Assembly: GCF_018687715.1 (NCBI RefSeq)
Contig: NC_056759.1
Span: 27,562,885 to 27,626,884 of the forward strand
Length of the DNA stretch: 64,000 nucleotides
DNA from: Carya illinoinensis
Lineage: Eukaryota; Streptophyta; Magnoliopsida; Fagales; Juglandaceae
Direction of reading: 5' to 3'
The notes under the pieces are model-generated. The model was given only the letters and a program-made list of their open reading frames with translations, did not search any database and was not told where the DNA came from. Made by a program: the position numbers and the translations under genes. Every line of letters begins with the position of its first letter. The stretch's first letter is position 1. Of this stretch, positions 11,700 through 23,737 are shown one piece after another.

Positions 11700-12830
11700 A
11701 TCTATCCAAATCTGTTGTAGCATTGCATCTCACCGCGATTTCCCTCTGCACATCCTAGAAATATATTCATTGCAGTACTAGCAAGGTACTCACATCCATC
11801 ATCATAATACACTGATCCGCTTCCTTCTTGGCAAACTCAAGTTTATCTGCCTCCAACCTTAGTCTTTCGTCCTCTTGATGCCTTTTATTTTCCTATTTTT
11901 CCTTGTAATATTCCATCTTCTCGGCCTTGAGGCGAAAAAACTCTTTCTCTTGAGCACGTGATTCCTTCGAAAGCATATACTTCAGCTTATGAGAACAACG
12001 ATCTCCTCTAGCATACCTTGGGCCTTTCATTTTTCTTTCTCAACTTTCCTTCCCATTGGCTGCTCCAATTTGATGACGTCATTATCCAGAGCATTCTATG
12101 CCTCGATATTAAAAACTGAATCTACCGTAGTGCCCAAACATTGAGTCAGGGTTGGGGACATCGTCTTCCATCACTTTTGATCCTCCTTTGTGCAAGATCA
12201 AATCTATTTAGGTTGGTCCTTCAACAAATGTCAACAATTCTTGAACTGGAATGAGCATTTCTCTAGCGACTAGTACATGATCTTGGCTTTGTCAAACTTG
12301 CATGTAAATAAAAAAAAGTAAATTAAACCAATAAAAATTAATTATTGTGTAAAATAAGTAAAAGTATCAATATTCTACTTTGTCTTGCTCGGCCATGCTA
12401 CTTTGATTCAACCCTTCAACCTGGGCTAGTTTCGCACAAAATTTATTTGTCGCCTTTTGAATGGTTGACCACCCATGTATTAAAGACTTTATGGTCTCGT
12501 CATTTATGGTTTCTTTAAGTTGTTGGAAGTATTCAAAAAAAAAATTCCAAAGTTGAGAATTTTTTTGGTCTATTCCTTGGACGGCATCAAGGCTACAATT
12601 AAGCTATGTGGAGACAAGTAATTTGTCTTATTCAAAGGTGAATTTCACATCCCTAACTGATTTCCTTACACTAATATGATCATTAGGGGGTAGGGGTGGA
12701 GAGTCATCAACAATCATAGGAGAGTTTCCACTTTGACCATTATAAGTCGGGTATAGTTGAGGATCTTAACTTAGGAAGTTGGTGAAGTATATATGCCCAG
12801 GGTATTGTGAATCTATCTCTAAAAAAGTAC
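11700..12830 (-). pseudogene. Harbinger-associated Myb/SANT-like protein, broken
   Basis: Minus-strand homology in two blocks separated by a likely intron at about 12302-12377. The first block (about 12380-12830) includes QLWNFFFEYFQQ and WSTIQKATNKFCAKLAQVEG, typical of the Myb/SANT-like DNA-binding protein of PIF elements. The second block (about 11700-12300) includes LLKDQPK and a charged coiled-coil tail (RLEADKLEFAKKEADQ) ending in MMMDVSTLL. Several stops interrupt it. Family role: helps the transposase bind the terminal repeats. Host genes of this type exist, but the position inside the transposon argues for the TE gene. Confidence 0.75.
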
Positions 12831-13099
12831 AAATGTTAGACGCATAACAACATAGTTTGGGTGATTTTGTACGTCACTCAGGAACCAAGTGGCAACATGC
12901 TGTAAATTTGGCACACTCCAATGGCTGCAAAATCAGTTGTCACAACTTATTTGTTGTCTGGATTACCATGCCATGTAGGAGTGTACCACAAATTTCCTTA
13001 GTTTCCTTTCTTAGCTTTGTCATCTTCATAGCAGAGGGAGGTAATCCAACAAGAACAAATTTCAGACCATATCCCAATTATTGTGAAAACAAACTGTAA

Positions 13100-14506
13100 A
13101 TGAAACCTCAATCCAACAAATTGGAAAGGCATCAAATTTCACATCAAACGAAAGAAAAACTACAAAAACCAATATATAAACTGTAAATGAAACCTCAACC
13201 CAAGAATCTCACTCAAAATAAATCATCTCGAATTATCGAAATTCGAGCCTACCTAAATAAAACCTTCAGAAGATATTTTGACAAGGTCACAAATTTATAA
13301 TTTCTTCCTGCCTACAATCATGCCAATGATAGTCAAGGCCACCCACCGAAGCAAATGAATAAAAGAATTAACCCAACAACAATCACCTTTTAAATGTCCA
13401 AAAATAAAAACAGAGGCATAGAGCCCACAAACCATGAAAAGAAACACCCATTTAATACAATTTTGTTCTAGGGTCTTGTGAATCCATCTCTAAAAAATAG
13501 ATGCAGATCGGTTGGAAATACAAGTGATATAAAAACAACATGCACAGAGACAATCCACGATAATGAAAATCAACATATCAATTGATATATGTGTTGATTG
13601 TAAGGTATCCTATTCACAAATGGTGTTTACTTAGCAAGAAAAATGGATATTAGCAAATATAATTGTACTCGGGTTTTATATAGTAATTTTGTATCATGAG
13701 CGAAGCATAGAATGATAGGATAAAATACCGGTCAATCTCTTCCAACTTTCGATGGCTAAATTCATCTCTAACAGATAATTACCAGAGCTAGTAAATTGCC
13801 CACACCTTGAAACACTTCAATTTTTACACGGTTTAAGATATAAAATGAAACAAGAAATATAACAGTTAGTGAGGAAAAAGAAGATAGCCAAATATAATCA
13901 CAACACACGAACTCAACCAATTCTATTCCTAGGTAACCTATCAACTTTTGCAGCTTAAAGATGGAAAAATGCACCAAAGAAACACAACCCCTAAATGTCT
14001 ACAAAATCCCCAAGGAGAAAGAAAGTTGCACTAGATTGTAAAAATTACATTAAAATTAACACAAAACCCTTTGACAAATAAATATTAATTATCCAAAAGC
14101 AGCCAAAAGGAGAACATTTCCTTCTCGGAAACTTGATATAGGATGAAAGAAGAAAACACAAATCTTAGAAATGTAAAAGGAGTAAAATTGAAATTTGTAG
14201 AAAGTACAATCTCATTTTGTACAAGCTAAACGATGAATGGGTGTAGTGATAGACGTGAAATTCATATCTAAAAGAGAGAATATAAGGGACCCAACCTTCG
14301 TGAGGAAGAAGATGTGGGACAACGAAGGGCCAGGGAACCAAAATTACATTTGGGGATGTACGGTGATTCCCCAAATATGGGGAACCTCTGTAGCATCTTC
14401 ATCCCTATTTTAGGGATCGGGATGGAGTGGGGTTTTTGTTGAGAACCCAAAAAATTTCTCCAAAATACAGGGATAAAGGAGAGATGAGGTGTCGAATGCG
14501 AATGCT
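13100..14506. other. non-coding interior of the Harbinger element
   Basis: No credible reading frame. AT-rich until about 14250, then a GC-richer subterminal stretch (14280-14500) before the right terminus. Confidence 0.45.
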
Positions 14507-14507
14507 C

Positions 14508-15085
14508 TATGCCCATCATAAAATAGAATCATACCCACTTGAGTCCAAGTCCAATTGAACCAGCTCACTTAAGTATTAGGGGGCAGTAATGTAATTACAC
14601 AAAATTCTTCAAGAGATTTTACGGGAGGAACTCCACTATAAAGTTTGTAAGGGATTTAGGGCATCTTTATAATTATTGTATCTCTTTGAAAACTAAAGAC
14701 CTAACAACAACTTAAACAACAAATATTGATTCTAGAATAGAGGGTTGTGCGGCATGGCTTACCAAGGAGAAAGGGAAGGATGCAATGGAGATGGTGACTG
14801 AGGTGAAGGTGGTGAGTGCAGCAATAGAGCGAGGCAGCTTGAGGCTGTCTACAGTGAACTAACCGGCAGTTTCTTTGGCTTTCTGAGTGGTTGCCAGTGC
14901 GGAGTTGTGGGTATCTTGGGTTCCCGCGTTTGGGTCCTTCTATGGTGGTTTTTGGCATGCAAGTTAGCACAAGATGGAAGAGACGTGGCTGGCCATCGGC
15001 TTATAGTGGTTGTCCATGGCGTCCATGTACTCTTGAACGTGGTGGTCGAATAAGAGTTTTGGCCTGTTTTGATTAGGATGAATAG
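14508..15085. other. intergenic DNA between Harbinger and LTR
   Basis: Moderately GC-rich from 14740 onward, with frames open on both strands but no recognised domain. The style resembles sequence beyond the neighbouring LTR (17958-18280), so both may belong to one older repeat split by the LTR; I could not prove this. Confidence 0.3.
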
Positions 15086-17957
15086 TGTAATGCCCCAGTC
15101 CTAGAGGTCTAAAGGGTTAGCTCTTATTTCTTTATATCAACTCCAATATCACACTATAAAATCCGAAAAAACTCCATAAAATATTAGTTCATTTACTCAA
15201 CCCAAAAATCCATATTCCTTCATAGGGACAACAAATAAATTCTCAGTAAAATAAATTAGAAACTCCTCAAAGACTCAAAAAATATCCTTAACTCAACATA
15301 TTAAAATAACCAAAAATAACCAATTTATTAACCAAGACTCAAATAAGTACTTGTACCCTTGGGCACTTATTCCTCTACGATCATCAAAATTCTCTAACAT
15401 TGCCTATTCTTGCTCCCCAGCTGAACTATCAAGATTATCTGAAAAATATTGTGTATATAAAAGGGTGAGTTATCAATAACTCAGTAAACAAAGAACACAT
15501 ACCAGTGTGTAAACATGAGCATTTACAAAGTACATTATGCGTAACAAAATATTTAGATGGTCAAAATGCAAAATTAGAACATTTTACAAAAATATATATA
15601 TATATATATATATATCAGAGCGAAAGTTTAAATACATTCTTATTTAAAATTCTTTTGGCATAGAATAACTAACCACCATCATACCAAAATATCATATCAC
15701 ATCAAAGGCCATGTTTAACCCCCATAGTGGGGTTGTACAAACCCCAATAGTTAACCGAGCAGAAACAGAATGTGAATCTTCTCCTTATTTATTCTCGAGG
15801 CCAAGGAGAAGAGTGTGTACATAGGAAAGACCACTAGAAAAACCATTTTTGTTTCCAAAGTGGATGCACCAAAAACAAAATAGTTGGTACAAACCCAAAC
15901 GTAAGCCATAAGTAGCACCTGTGGTAGGTCAAACAGATCACCATCAATAAACCGTATCCAAATTCATGTCATCTTAAAAGTTTTCAAAAATCACATCATA
16001 TCATATCAGAGTACAGAACATCTTCGAAACATAACAAAATTAATCACAAAAACATAATTTAAGCATAAACTTTCATATTTGCACTCTTTTGTATAGTTCA
16101 AAAACTGAATGCCTGAAAAATAAGCTCATGTCTACACCAGTCATTAAAAAAATACTTTCTCTTTCATTAGAGTTCATGAATGATGTCAAACAAATAACTG
16201 AGGTTGTTTTCATAATTCTTTTCATAACATATAATGCACATTTTCATAAATCAACCTCAATTCATTTTATTTTTATATAAAGTCTAGCATAAGAACTCTA
16301 CTTACCTAAATTTCTTAGTCTTTCAAAAATTTCTCACAATAGTGCCAAACGAATAATCAATCGTCATCTACAAAAAATCATATAACTTAAATAAATCTCT
16401 AATTGAATACGTAACTTGTAATCACCTATTTTAATTCCTGAAAACTTAAATTTCTCTTAACCCAAAGATATCGTTAATTTCTAAATTCCTCAACATCCAC
16501 AAAACTTCTCCGACTATTACATTAAAGTAAACGACCAGATTTTATTTAATAGACTTAATAAAACAATAAAGCATTTAAAATAAAATTACATGGTTACTAT
16601 TCACTTCTAAAACTAAATTGTAAAAAAATGAAAATCAATACATAATTCAAATCTTTAAAAATATTTTCTGTAAAAATAAAATTTTTAGATTATTAAAACT
16701 GAGGCCAAATAAAAGATTTACGAGGGATCAACTAACCTAAATCACTATCTACATTATTTCTACATAAAAGATTTTCAAGCTAATGACAAATAAGTAAATT
16801 GGGTCTGTACAAGGTTGCCGAAAGTTGCACCATAACTTCTCTTTTTCTTTTTATCTTCACTTACGAAACTAGAGTGATGGTAAGACTGAAACCAAGACTC
16901 ACCCATGTAAGAAGCCACACAACAAGAATAAACTAAGGATCGGAGACGCGGCAGATCTGGGTGGTGCAGTGAAGTTGCCGTTGAGAGAGACAAAGGGCTA
17001 AGAGAGAGAGATCACAATGAGAGAACACAGAGTGATGAAAAGGTGGGAGCTCTACCTGTACATCCTGAGACGGTAAGAGGGTGATAGCGACCAAGTAAGA
17101 CTGAAGATCAACGGTGGTTCACAGTGCACAACGATGTCACTTAGCTTCTGCTTTGCATGGGCTGAGAGCACAAAAGTGCTCTATTTTTGGGTAGCAAAAC
17201 ATAGGTGCTTGCATTGATCATTCCTACCCTTAGGTGGTTGACGTGCGTTCACAAATGGAGGGTAGATGCTAGAAGGTGTTTGGGTGGCTGAGGTCATGAC
17301 AAGAAGGCAGCAGAAACTTAGGGTTTCTTGTGCATGAGGGACGGTTGACGTGCAAGTATATATAGAGGATTGAAAACAAAACCTTAGAGAGGAAGGGAAA
17401 GAGTTACGTGCATCAGCAAGCCATGGAAAACGAACATGATTGAAATGTGCAAGAAGTGGAGTCTGGCATTTTATCGAGATGTCGTGAAAATTCTAGGTGT
17501 AAGGAAACGTGCATAGGGAACTAAGCATGATTTGTGAAGTGAGAACTTATAAGTATATAGTGTTTACTGATAACCCTAATAGAACAATTGTGTGTGCAAC
17601 GTACACAGACACAAAGACACCGTGCATGCAGTGACAAATGGATGCGAAACATGTAGAACTTAGAGTCACATACAAGAACTCATGGGATTGGGCTCTCTCT
17701 TCTAATTTTGGGTCTTGCCTAACCCTTATAAAAAATATACTTGTTCCATAAATTTCTTGGCCCAGACCAAGATTTCATCCAAACCAAAATATTTAATGAT
17801 TTTAACTAAAATAGCAAGTCCAATAAATATCCGCTAAAAATAAAATCTTACTTGTAGTCTCTTCCAAGAATTTACTCATAATCCTACATGGGCATTTCAT
17901 ACCTATAACCTAAAATATACTTAGGAAATGAGCCTAGTGCTAAACCTCAATGTTACA
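15086..17957 (-). repeat. long solo-LTR-like element, minus orientation
   Basis: It starts TGTAATGCCCC at 15086 and ends TGTTACA at 17951-17957, giving the TGTAA...TTACA inverted termini usual for plant Gypsy LTRs, 2.87 kb long. It contains a GGGTGAGTTATCAATAACTC block at 15460-15485 and an (AT)n run at 15592-15615. There is no coding sequence inside. The 5-bp flanks (AATAG and AGCAA) do not match, so the target duplication has decayed or the boundaries are slightly off. Confidence 0.5.
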
Positions 17958-18730
17958 AGCAAGGGTTGTGTTCACGTTGGTCTCTTGTTGTCCATGTCGG
18001 TTGTAGTGATTCCAGGCATCCCTCTACGGTGGTTTGGGTTTTCTGGTTGCCGTGTGCTTTGGGTGGTTCGTTTTGTTCATTGGGTGGTGGTGAAATTCCC
18101 TTCACATTGCTACCTAGTGCAGCGACTGGCCATGGTTGAGATGCCACCATAGTGCTAAGCTGTGTGATTGGTTGTTGGCCGTGAGGCTGGGGATGCTTCA
18201 CGGCTGACTGTGCAACGAGGAACATGTAAGTGCAGTGGCTTGATCTATGGTGGCTAGATCTTCTGTTGGCCGTGGCTTAGTGCGTGTTGACAGAAATGAA
18301 ATATGCAAAAACCTTGTGTACTTTTCTCCTTAATGATTGTGGTATTTATACACAAAGTATAAAAGGAATATTGTTTGTTACAGTAACTTGAGACAATGAC
18401 TAGCTACTTTGTATACTGTACTCCCTAGAAGAAATACTGTGACTCTGTTGTATATGGCATAATATTGCAGTGCTCTGATTTTCTATTGTTGCTAAGGTAC
18501 AATGCATGATGACTACCTTTGGTTTCGACGCACGATGGAGAGAACAGTTCCGTGAGCTTGAGGTTGGTTGTGGCTGAGGGAGCGGTGGTGTGTGCATGGC
18601 CACGTGGGTATATATCAAAGTCCTGTAGGGTTTTCCTTTTTATGAGTACGTTAGTTACCAAAAGAAAAGTGTTTCAACTCAAGCCGAGAGATACAGGCTT
18701 AAATCGGTTACAAAATATGAAATGACTAAG
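17958..18730. repeat. repeat-like region with a possible Copia LTR fragment
   Basis: GC-richer DNA (17960-18280) followed by a segment starting TGTTGACAGAAATG near 18279. On the minus strand that segment carries a TATA-like TATAAATACC (around 18350), as in a Copia LTR promoter. I found no paired end or target duplication. Open frames on both strands show no known domain. Confidence 0.25.
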
Positions 18731-20529
18731 AAATTTATTCTAAGAAAATGAAAGGAAAAATAATGTGACGGAAAAAGATGTATAAAATGTGCATTCCATT
18801 AACAATATAACGTTAAAATTAATCTCGAACGTCCGAGATGGTGAAGAAGACGACTGAAAATCTCAAAATACAAAAGCATAATTAGGAAAAATTATTATTA
18901 ATAAAGATGAAAATATTAACAACTATAACTAAAATAATAGCTATAATAAAATCCGTATATAAAAGATAAACAACCTATTAGTGTCCTAGAATTAAATAAT
19001 ATTGATAATATTAATAATAAATATAAATTTTTTTATAATAATATAAAACAACATTTGATAAAATTATTCACCTTCAATCTTTAGTAATATCTACGTCGGA
19101 TTGTTGCAATTTGTCTTTTATTTTTGTGATTTTTTATTTGAAATGCTTTTAGCGTCTAGGAATTTTTCACATGTGCATAAAAGTTTTTGTTTTTGGTCCT
19201 TGTGTATATGGGGTCTGGGAGTCTTTTTACAAAGGTAACTTTTAAAGGAAAAATCTCCCTTTCTCTTGGCTAATTTTAAAAAATTGTAACAATTCTAATT
19301 TTTAAGCCCCAAAAACCTTAAATAACTTCCTTAATTACCAAAAAAAAAACCCCCCACAATAATCCTAACCTAAATCTTACTAAAAGCTGAATTTAAAATA
19401 ATAAAAAAAATTAAAAGTTTGGTCCTAAGAATTTTCAGTATTAAATTAAACAAATTTATTGATATATTGATAGTACCATTTGTATGTGAATGCATGTTTA
19501 TACTAGCTTTGTTTTAATTAATTATATAGCACGTTACCCATAGTTAAAAATATATACATAATTATGTAAGTTGTTTGATATCTCAAAAATAAATTTCTAG
19601 ATCCAGCATTATAATCACTCATTTTAAAATCTGGTATTTTAATTAAAAATACACATAAGATGCTTATTTTAAGTGAAGAATAAAAAATAATAATCATGAA
19701 TGCGAGTATATAAATTGATAAACAATTCATTGTAATATGGGTAATGTGACACTTCGTTAAAAGATATTTCAATTTTACTTGGCTACCCTTCATTTTAAGT
19801 AGAGTACTAAACTAGTTGTAGACTAATTGTAACCTTATAATTTTTCTTGTAATATATATGCTACATGTTACGCAAATACAGTCAAGTTTCAGTTTTAACT
19901 GGACTCCAGACAGACTAGAGTAATATTAGAGTAATATTATTATTTATTAGAGTAATACTAGACTCAAGATAATTAGAGTAATATTATTATTTATCTCGTA
20001 TTTTATTATTTCAGTCATGCATCTATCTTAAACCATTTCATAAATAATTATAAAAAAAGTGTACAGTTCTTATAAATTCAAAGTTTATAAATTAATGTAT
20101 CTAGATGTGATATATGATAGATTTTTTTATTTTTTTTAAGAGTTTTACGTTATGGTGTACAACAATAACTCACATCAGTCTGTGAACTTTATTCTTGTAA
20201 GATCTTTTTGTAAACCATAAATTTCTGTTTATCTTTCAAGCAACCCTATGCTTCATTCTAATTTTTTAAAATTTGAATAATCTCTATTTGAGAAATGCCT
20301 GGTCTATGTAGAAATTTTACACAAAATGTTTACAAATTGGCATTAATTAATGTGATCCTAATATATATTGTAAAGTTCTTTTAATTGTGAAATAGATATG
20401 ACATATGATATTAAGTTTGTAAATTTTAGGAAAACTTGGTCATAATCCTTTATGCTTTTTTGCCCATTTGCGATTAGCCTAGTCACTCTTATATTTGTAA
20501 AATATATTTCTCCTTACTTAACTTTTAGG
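18731..20529. other. AT-rich intergenic, no gene seen
   Basis: No credible coding sequence on either strand. A small direct repeat of AGAGTAATATTATTATTTAT occurs at about 19928-19947 and again at about 19974-19993. Otherwise it is featureless degraded DNA. Confidence 0.5.
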
Positions 20530-20588
20530 AGTTGTGTACGTATATTTATACATAATAATCATTGCACAATCAAGATCATACTCAAACA

Positions 20589-21420
20589 CTAAGTAGAGTT
20601 TACAAAATGATTGATATACGTCTTTGTATCTTTGGTAGCATCAGGCATGTCATCTCCAGGTTTGAGTTCAGATTGACTCTTCATGTCAACTTCATGAGGA
20701 CTCCTATTATTAGTAGTCTTGTAGTCCAGTGAATCAACATTCATTTGATTAGGATTCTCAATATGCCCCCTCAAACTCAAGGGGAGGGAACGAACATTGA
20801 GTTTGTCACGTAGAAACTTAAATCAATCAGAAACCAATGGTTTAGTAAGAATGTCTGCATATTGATCTTTACTGCTCAAAAAGCAAACATCCAGTTGCTT
20901 AGAGGCCACTTGTTTTGTAACAAAATGAAATTGGACGTCAAGTATGTTGCTCCATTATTGCCACACCACAATATAGGACAAGAAAGGTGGTGAAAACCAA
21001 CCTCATGCAAAAGAGACCGAATTCATTGTCATTCAGTGGAAGCATTAGCTAGTGCCCTATACTCTACTTAAGTACTCAAATGAGATACAATATTTTGTTT
21101 CTTTGCAGTCCAAGAAATTAGATTTGGCTCCAGATAGATGCGATAACCCCCAATGGACTTGCAGTCATTTGGGCAACCCGCCTAGTCTACATGTAAATAT
21201 GCTGAAAGTTGTAAACTAGTAGATGGTTGGAGTAGAAGACCATAAGCAACAGTCTCTTTGAGATATCTTAAAATGTTTTCGATCGCAAACCAATGAGCAA
21301 CGGTCTTCTGCTGCATGAATTGACACACACGATTAACAAAAAAAGAAATTTTAGGGCTTGTAAATGTAATGTACTAGAGTGCGTCAACGATGCTGTGATA
21401 GAGGATAGGATCATTGGAAA
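20589..21420 (-). pseudogene. Copia 1 RNase H and 3' end, fragment
   Basis: Minus-strand homology to the end of Copia pol. It starts with a FMQQKTVAHWFAI-like block (about 21265-21320) and passes an RNase H region with EYRALANASTE (about 21030-21065). It ends with the short tail frame 20589-20780, which runs into the presumed 3' LTR. Several stops are present. Family role: removes RNA from the RNA-DNA hybrid during reverse transcription. Confidence 0.7.
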
Positions 21421-22260
21421 GGGTCACCTTCTTACAAACTAAGATGATAAGCATTTGACATTGGAGATGATATAGGCTTTGCATATAACATGTCTAACCA
21501 TTGGAGTAGATTCAGTATGTACTGTTGTTGAGTTAGCATTAGACCAGAATCAATACGTAATGCTTCGATGTCTAGAAAATAATGAAGAGATCCTAGGTCT
21601 TTTACTGCAAGATTTGTTTGAAATGAACGGAGTAGAGAATCAATTGCTTGTGAGGACTTGTCAGGATGATGTCGTCCACATAGATCAAAATGAAGATAGA
21701 GATGTTATGATTGTGGAGATAGAACAGTGAAGAGTTAGCTATTGAGGCTTTAAACTCAAGTTGTAGAAGTTTTGTATTGAGTCTTGAGAACCAAGCTCTT
21801 GGATCTTGTTTGAGACTGTAAAGGGCACGCTGGAGATGGCATACATGGTGAGAAAATTGTGGATGTTGAAATCCCGGTGGTTGTTGCATGTAGACCTGTT
21901 CTCGAAGAAAACAATGAAGAAACACATTTTGAATATCTATCTGACAAATGCACTGGTTGAAACTAACAACCATGGATGGAATAAGCCAAATAGTTATGTG
22001 TTTTATGACAGGACTAAAGGCGTCTTCAAAATCAAGTCTATTTTTTTTATGTATCCCTTTGCCACTAAATGAGCTTTTTGATGTTCAATAGAGCCATTAG
22101 CACATTGCTTAAAACCCAACGACAGCCGTTGTAGACATTTATATCCTTTGTGTTGTGGGCTATATCCAAGGAATACATAAGGCAAGGAACGGGGGTCCAA
22201 CTTGTGATTGTTGTAGGGACGAAGACAAGGCCAACAAAGACACCCAAAGTTTTTAGGAAG
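21421..22260 (-). pseudogene. Copia 1 reverse transcriptase, fragment
   Basis: Frames 22003-22200 and 21602-21973 on minus match the Copia integrase-RT linker (LPYVFLGYSPQHKGYKC, HLVAKGY) and RT. The region includes FLREQVYMQQPPGF, ALYSLKQDPRAWF and the active site YVDDI at about 21645-21660, whose two aspartates are intact. A frameshift lies between the two frames. Family role: copies element RNA into DNA. Confidence 0.8.
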
Positions 22261-23014
22261 TGATAATTAGGGACTGATTTGAATAGACGCTCAAAAGGGG
22301 AGAGTGATGCAACACAAGGTTTGGTAGCCTATTGATGAGAAAGGATGCAGTTTCAAAGGCATCGGCACAGTAATGTTGGGACATGGAAGAATGGGTCATG
22401 AGGGCAAAGCCTACTTCAACGATATGACAATGTGTTCTTCAATAGCCCACTTTTGTTGGTGAATATGGGGACAGGACAAATGATGGGATATCCCAACAGA
22501 AGAAAAATAGTGAAAGAAGGGTCTGTATTCCCCACCCCAATCACATTGCATAACTTTAATTTTGCAATAAAAAAGGTGTTCAACATTTGCTTGAAATTTA
22601 AGAAAAGTGGTGTGTACATCAAATCTAAAGTAATGGGGAAAAGCGAACAAAATTTACTATAGTCTTCCAAGAATGAAACATAATAACGAAAGCCTCTAGT
22701 TGATAAAATAGGGGCTAGGCCCCTGTACATTGGTGAAAATTAAATCTTGGGGGTGAGAAGAGATACTAGAAGACAAACTAAATTGTAAACTATGACTCTT
22801 TGCTTGTTGACATGACGGGCAAATGGTAGACTTTTTGGAGGCAGCCAATGGGAGACTGAATTGGGAAAGAACATGATGGACAGTATGAAAGGCAAGGTGA
22901 CCAAGTTGAAGATGCCATTGGGGAAAGAGACAGATTCACCAACAAGAGCTTAAGGAGGAGATGAACTAGAGGCACCACTAAGAATTGGATAGAGGCCTTG
23001 TTTAAGTGGCCCAT
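22261..23014 (-). pseudogene. Copia 1 pre-integrase and integrase, fragment
   Basis: Minus-strand homology with a zinc-binding CPSCQQAKS block (about 22795-22825) of the GAG_pre-integrase domain. The rve integrase core at 22411-22730 carries CDWGGEYRPF (second catalytic Asp and Glu region, reading CNVIG in the other frame). Frames alternate, so at least two indels occur. Family role: inserts the cDNA into the host chromosome. Confidence 0.7.
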
Positions 23015-23121
23015 GTAAGAGGATAGTCCTCGTTGCCAAGTCCTTCACATAAAAATAGTAAGGATGAAAGTCAATAGAGACACGATTATCTTGAGCAAAC
23101 TGGCTAACTGATAATTAAGTG

Positions 23122-23466
23122 TTAGTGAATTCTTAGAACATGAAGAATATTATGAAGAACAAAATGTATAGAGGGAAAAGAGATATAAGAGGAGCCTATA
23201 TGATGGATGTGCAAACCTTGACCATTACCAACATGCACTTGATTAGATCCATGATACTCCTTGGCACCTAATGTCAGATTACCGAAGTTGGAGGTAATAT
23301 GGTTGGTTGCACCAGTGTCTAGGTACCAAGTTGTAGCAACATAAGCTTGAGCAAGAGGTGCTTGGTAACCTTGGAAAGACTCATCAAAATGATGGTAGCA
23401 CTGAATAGCAGTATGACCAACCTTTTGATATACAAGCCGAGTTGTGGGAGTAGACCCCAAAACACC
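23122..23466 (-). pseudogene. Copia 1 zinc knuckle and protease, fragment
   Basis: A continuous frame reading from a damaged zinc knuckle (KVGHTAIQCYHHF, upstream cysteines lost) into the aspartic protease start WYLDTGATNHITS, with DTGA intact. It ends at the LINE B target duplication (23467-23483). Upstream gag continues at 29280, on the other side of LINE B. Confidence 0.8.
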
Positions 23467-23483
23467 ACAACCACCATGACCGC
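23467..23483. repeat. target-site duplication of LINE B, left copy
   Basis: ACAACCACCATGACCGC, repeated exactly at 29263-29279. It lies in the glycine-rich gag segment of Copia 1. Confidence 0.9.
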
Positions 23484-23737
23484 CCCAATTTTATTAAGAA
23501 ACCCTCACTTATGGCGGAGGAAAACCGTGGTTACAGACCGACACCTGGGGTTACAAATAAAACCCAAAACCAGGTATCAAAAAAAAAAAACCTATAAGCC
23601 TCTAACCAGAAAAAAAAAACACGGCAACAAGGAGCAAACCAAAAGGCAGAAACCACCTGCAATGAAAAAACATTAGCACAGGAGAAAAATAAAACAAAAA
23701 GGAAATAACCTTACCAAACCAGCACTACCCGATGACT

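Larger units (their letters stand above)
9423..14507 (+). mobile_element. PIF/Harbinger DNA transposon, decayed
   Basis: A 5.1-kb element starting GAGCATTTCC at 9423 and ending in AATGCTC at 14507 (inverse of GAGCATT), so the two termini are imperfect inverted repeats. Inside is a PIF-type nuclease transposase pseudogene on plus (10076-11298) and the companion Myb/SANT-like gene on minus (about 11700-12830), the two-gene convergent arrangement known for this superfamily. The flanking trinucleotides are TAA and TAT, close to the TWA target preference but not identical. About 13100-14500 is non-coding interior. Confidence 0.75.

Noticed and set aside
14701..15076. Opposed open frames near the LTR boundary
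   Set aside because: No domain, both strands open, located in repeat-like GC-richer DNA.
16775..16993. Minus frame 16775-16993 as a small gene
   Set aside because: Lies inside a long LTR-like element, has no domain and no neighbouring exons.
15086..17957. Declaring an exact target duplication for this LTR
   Set aside because: Flanking pentamers AATAG and AGCAA do not match, so only the termini are claimed.
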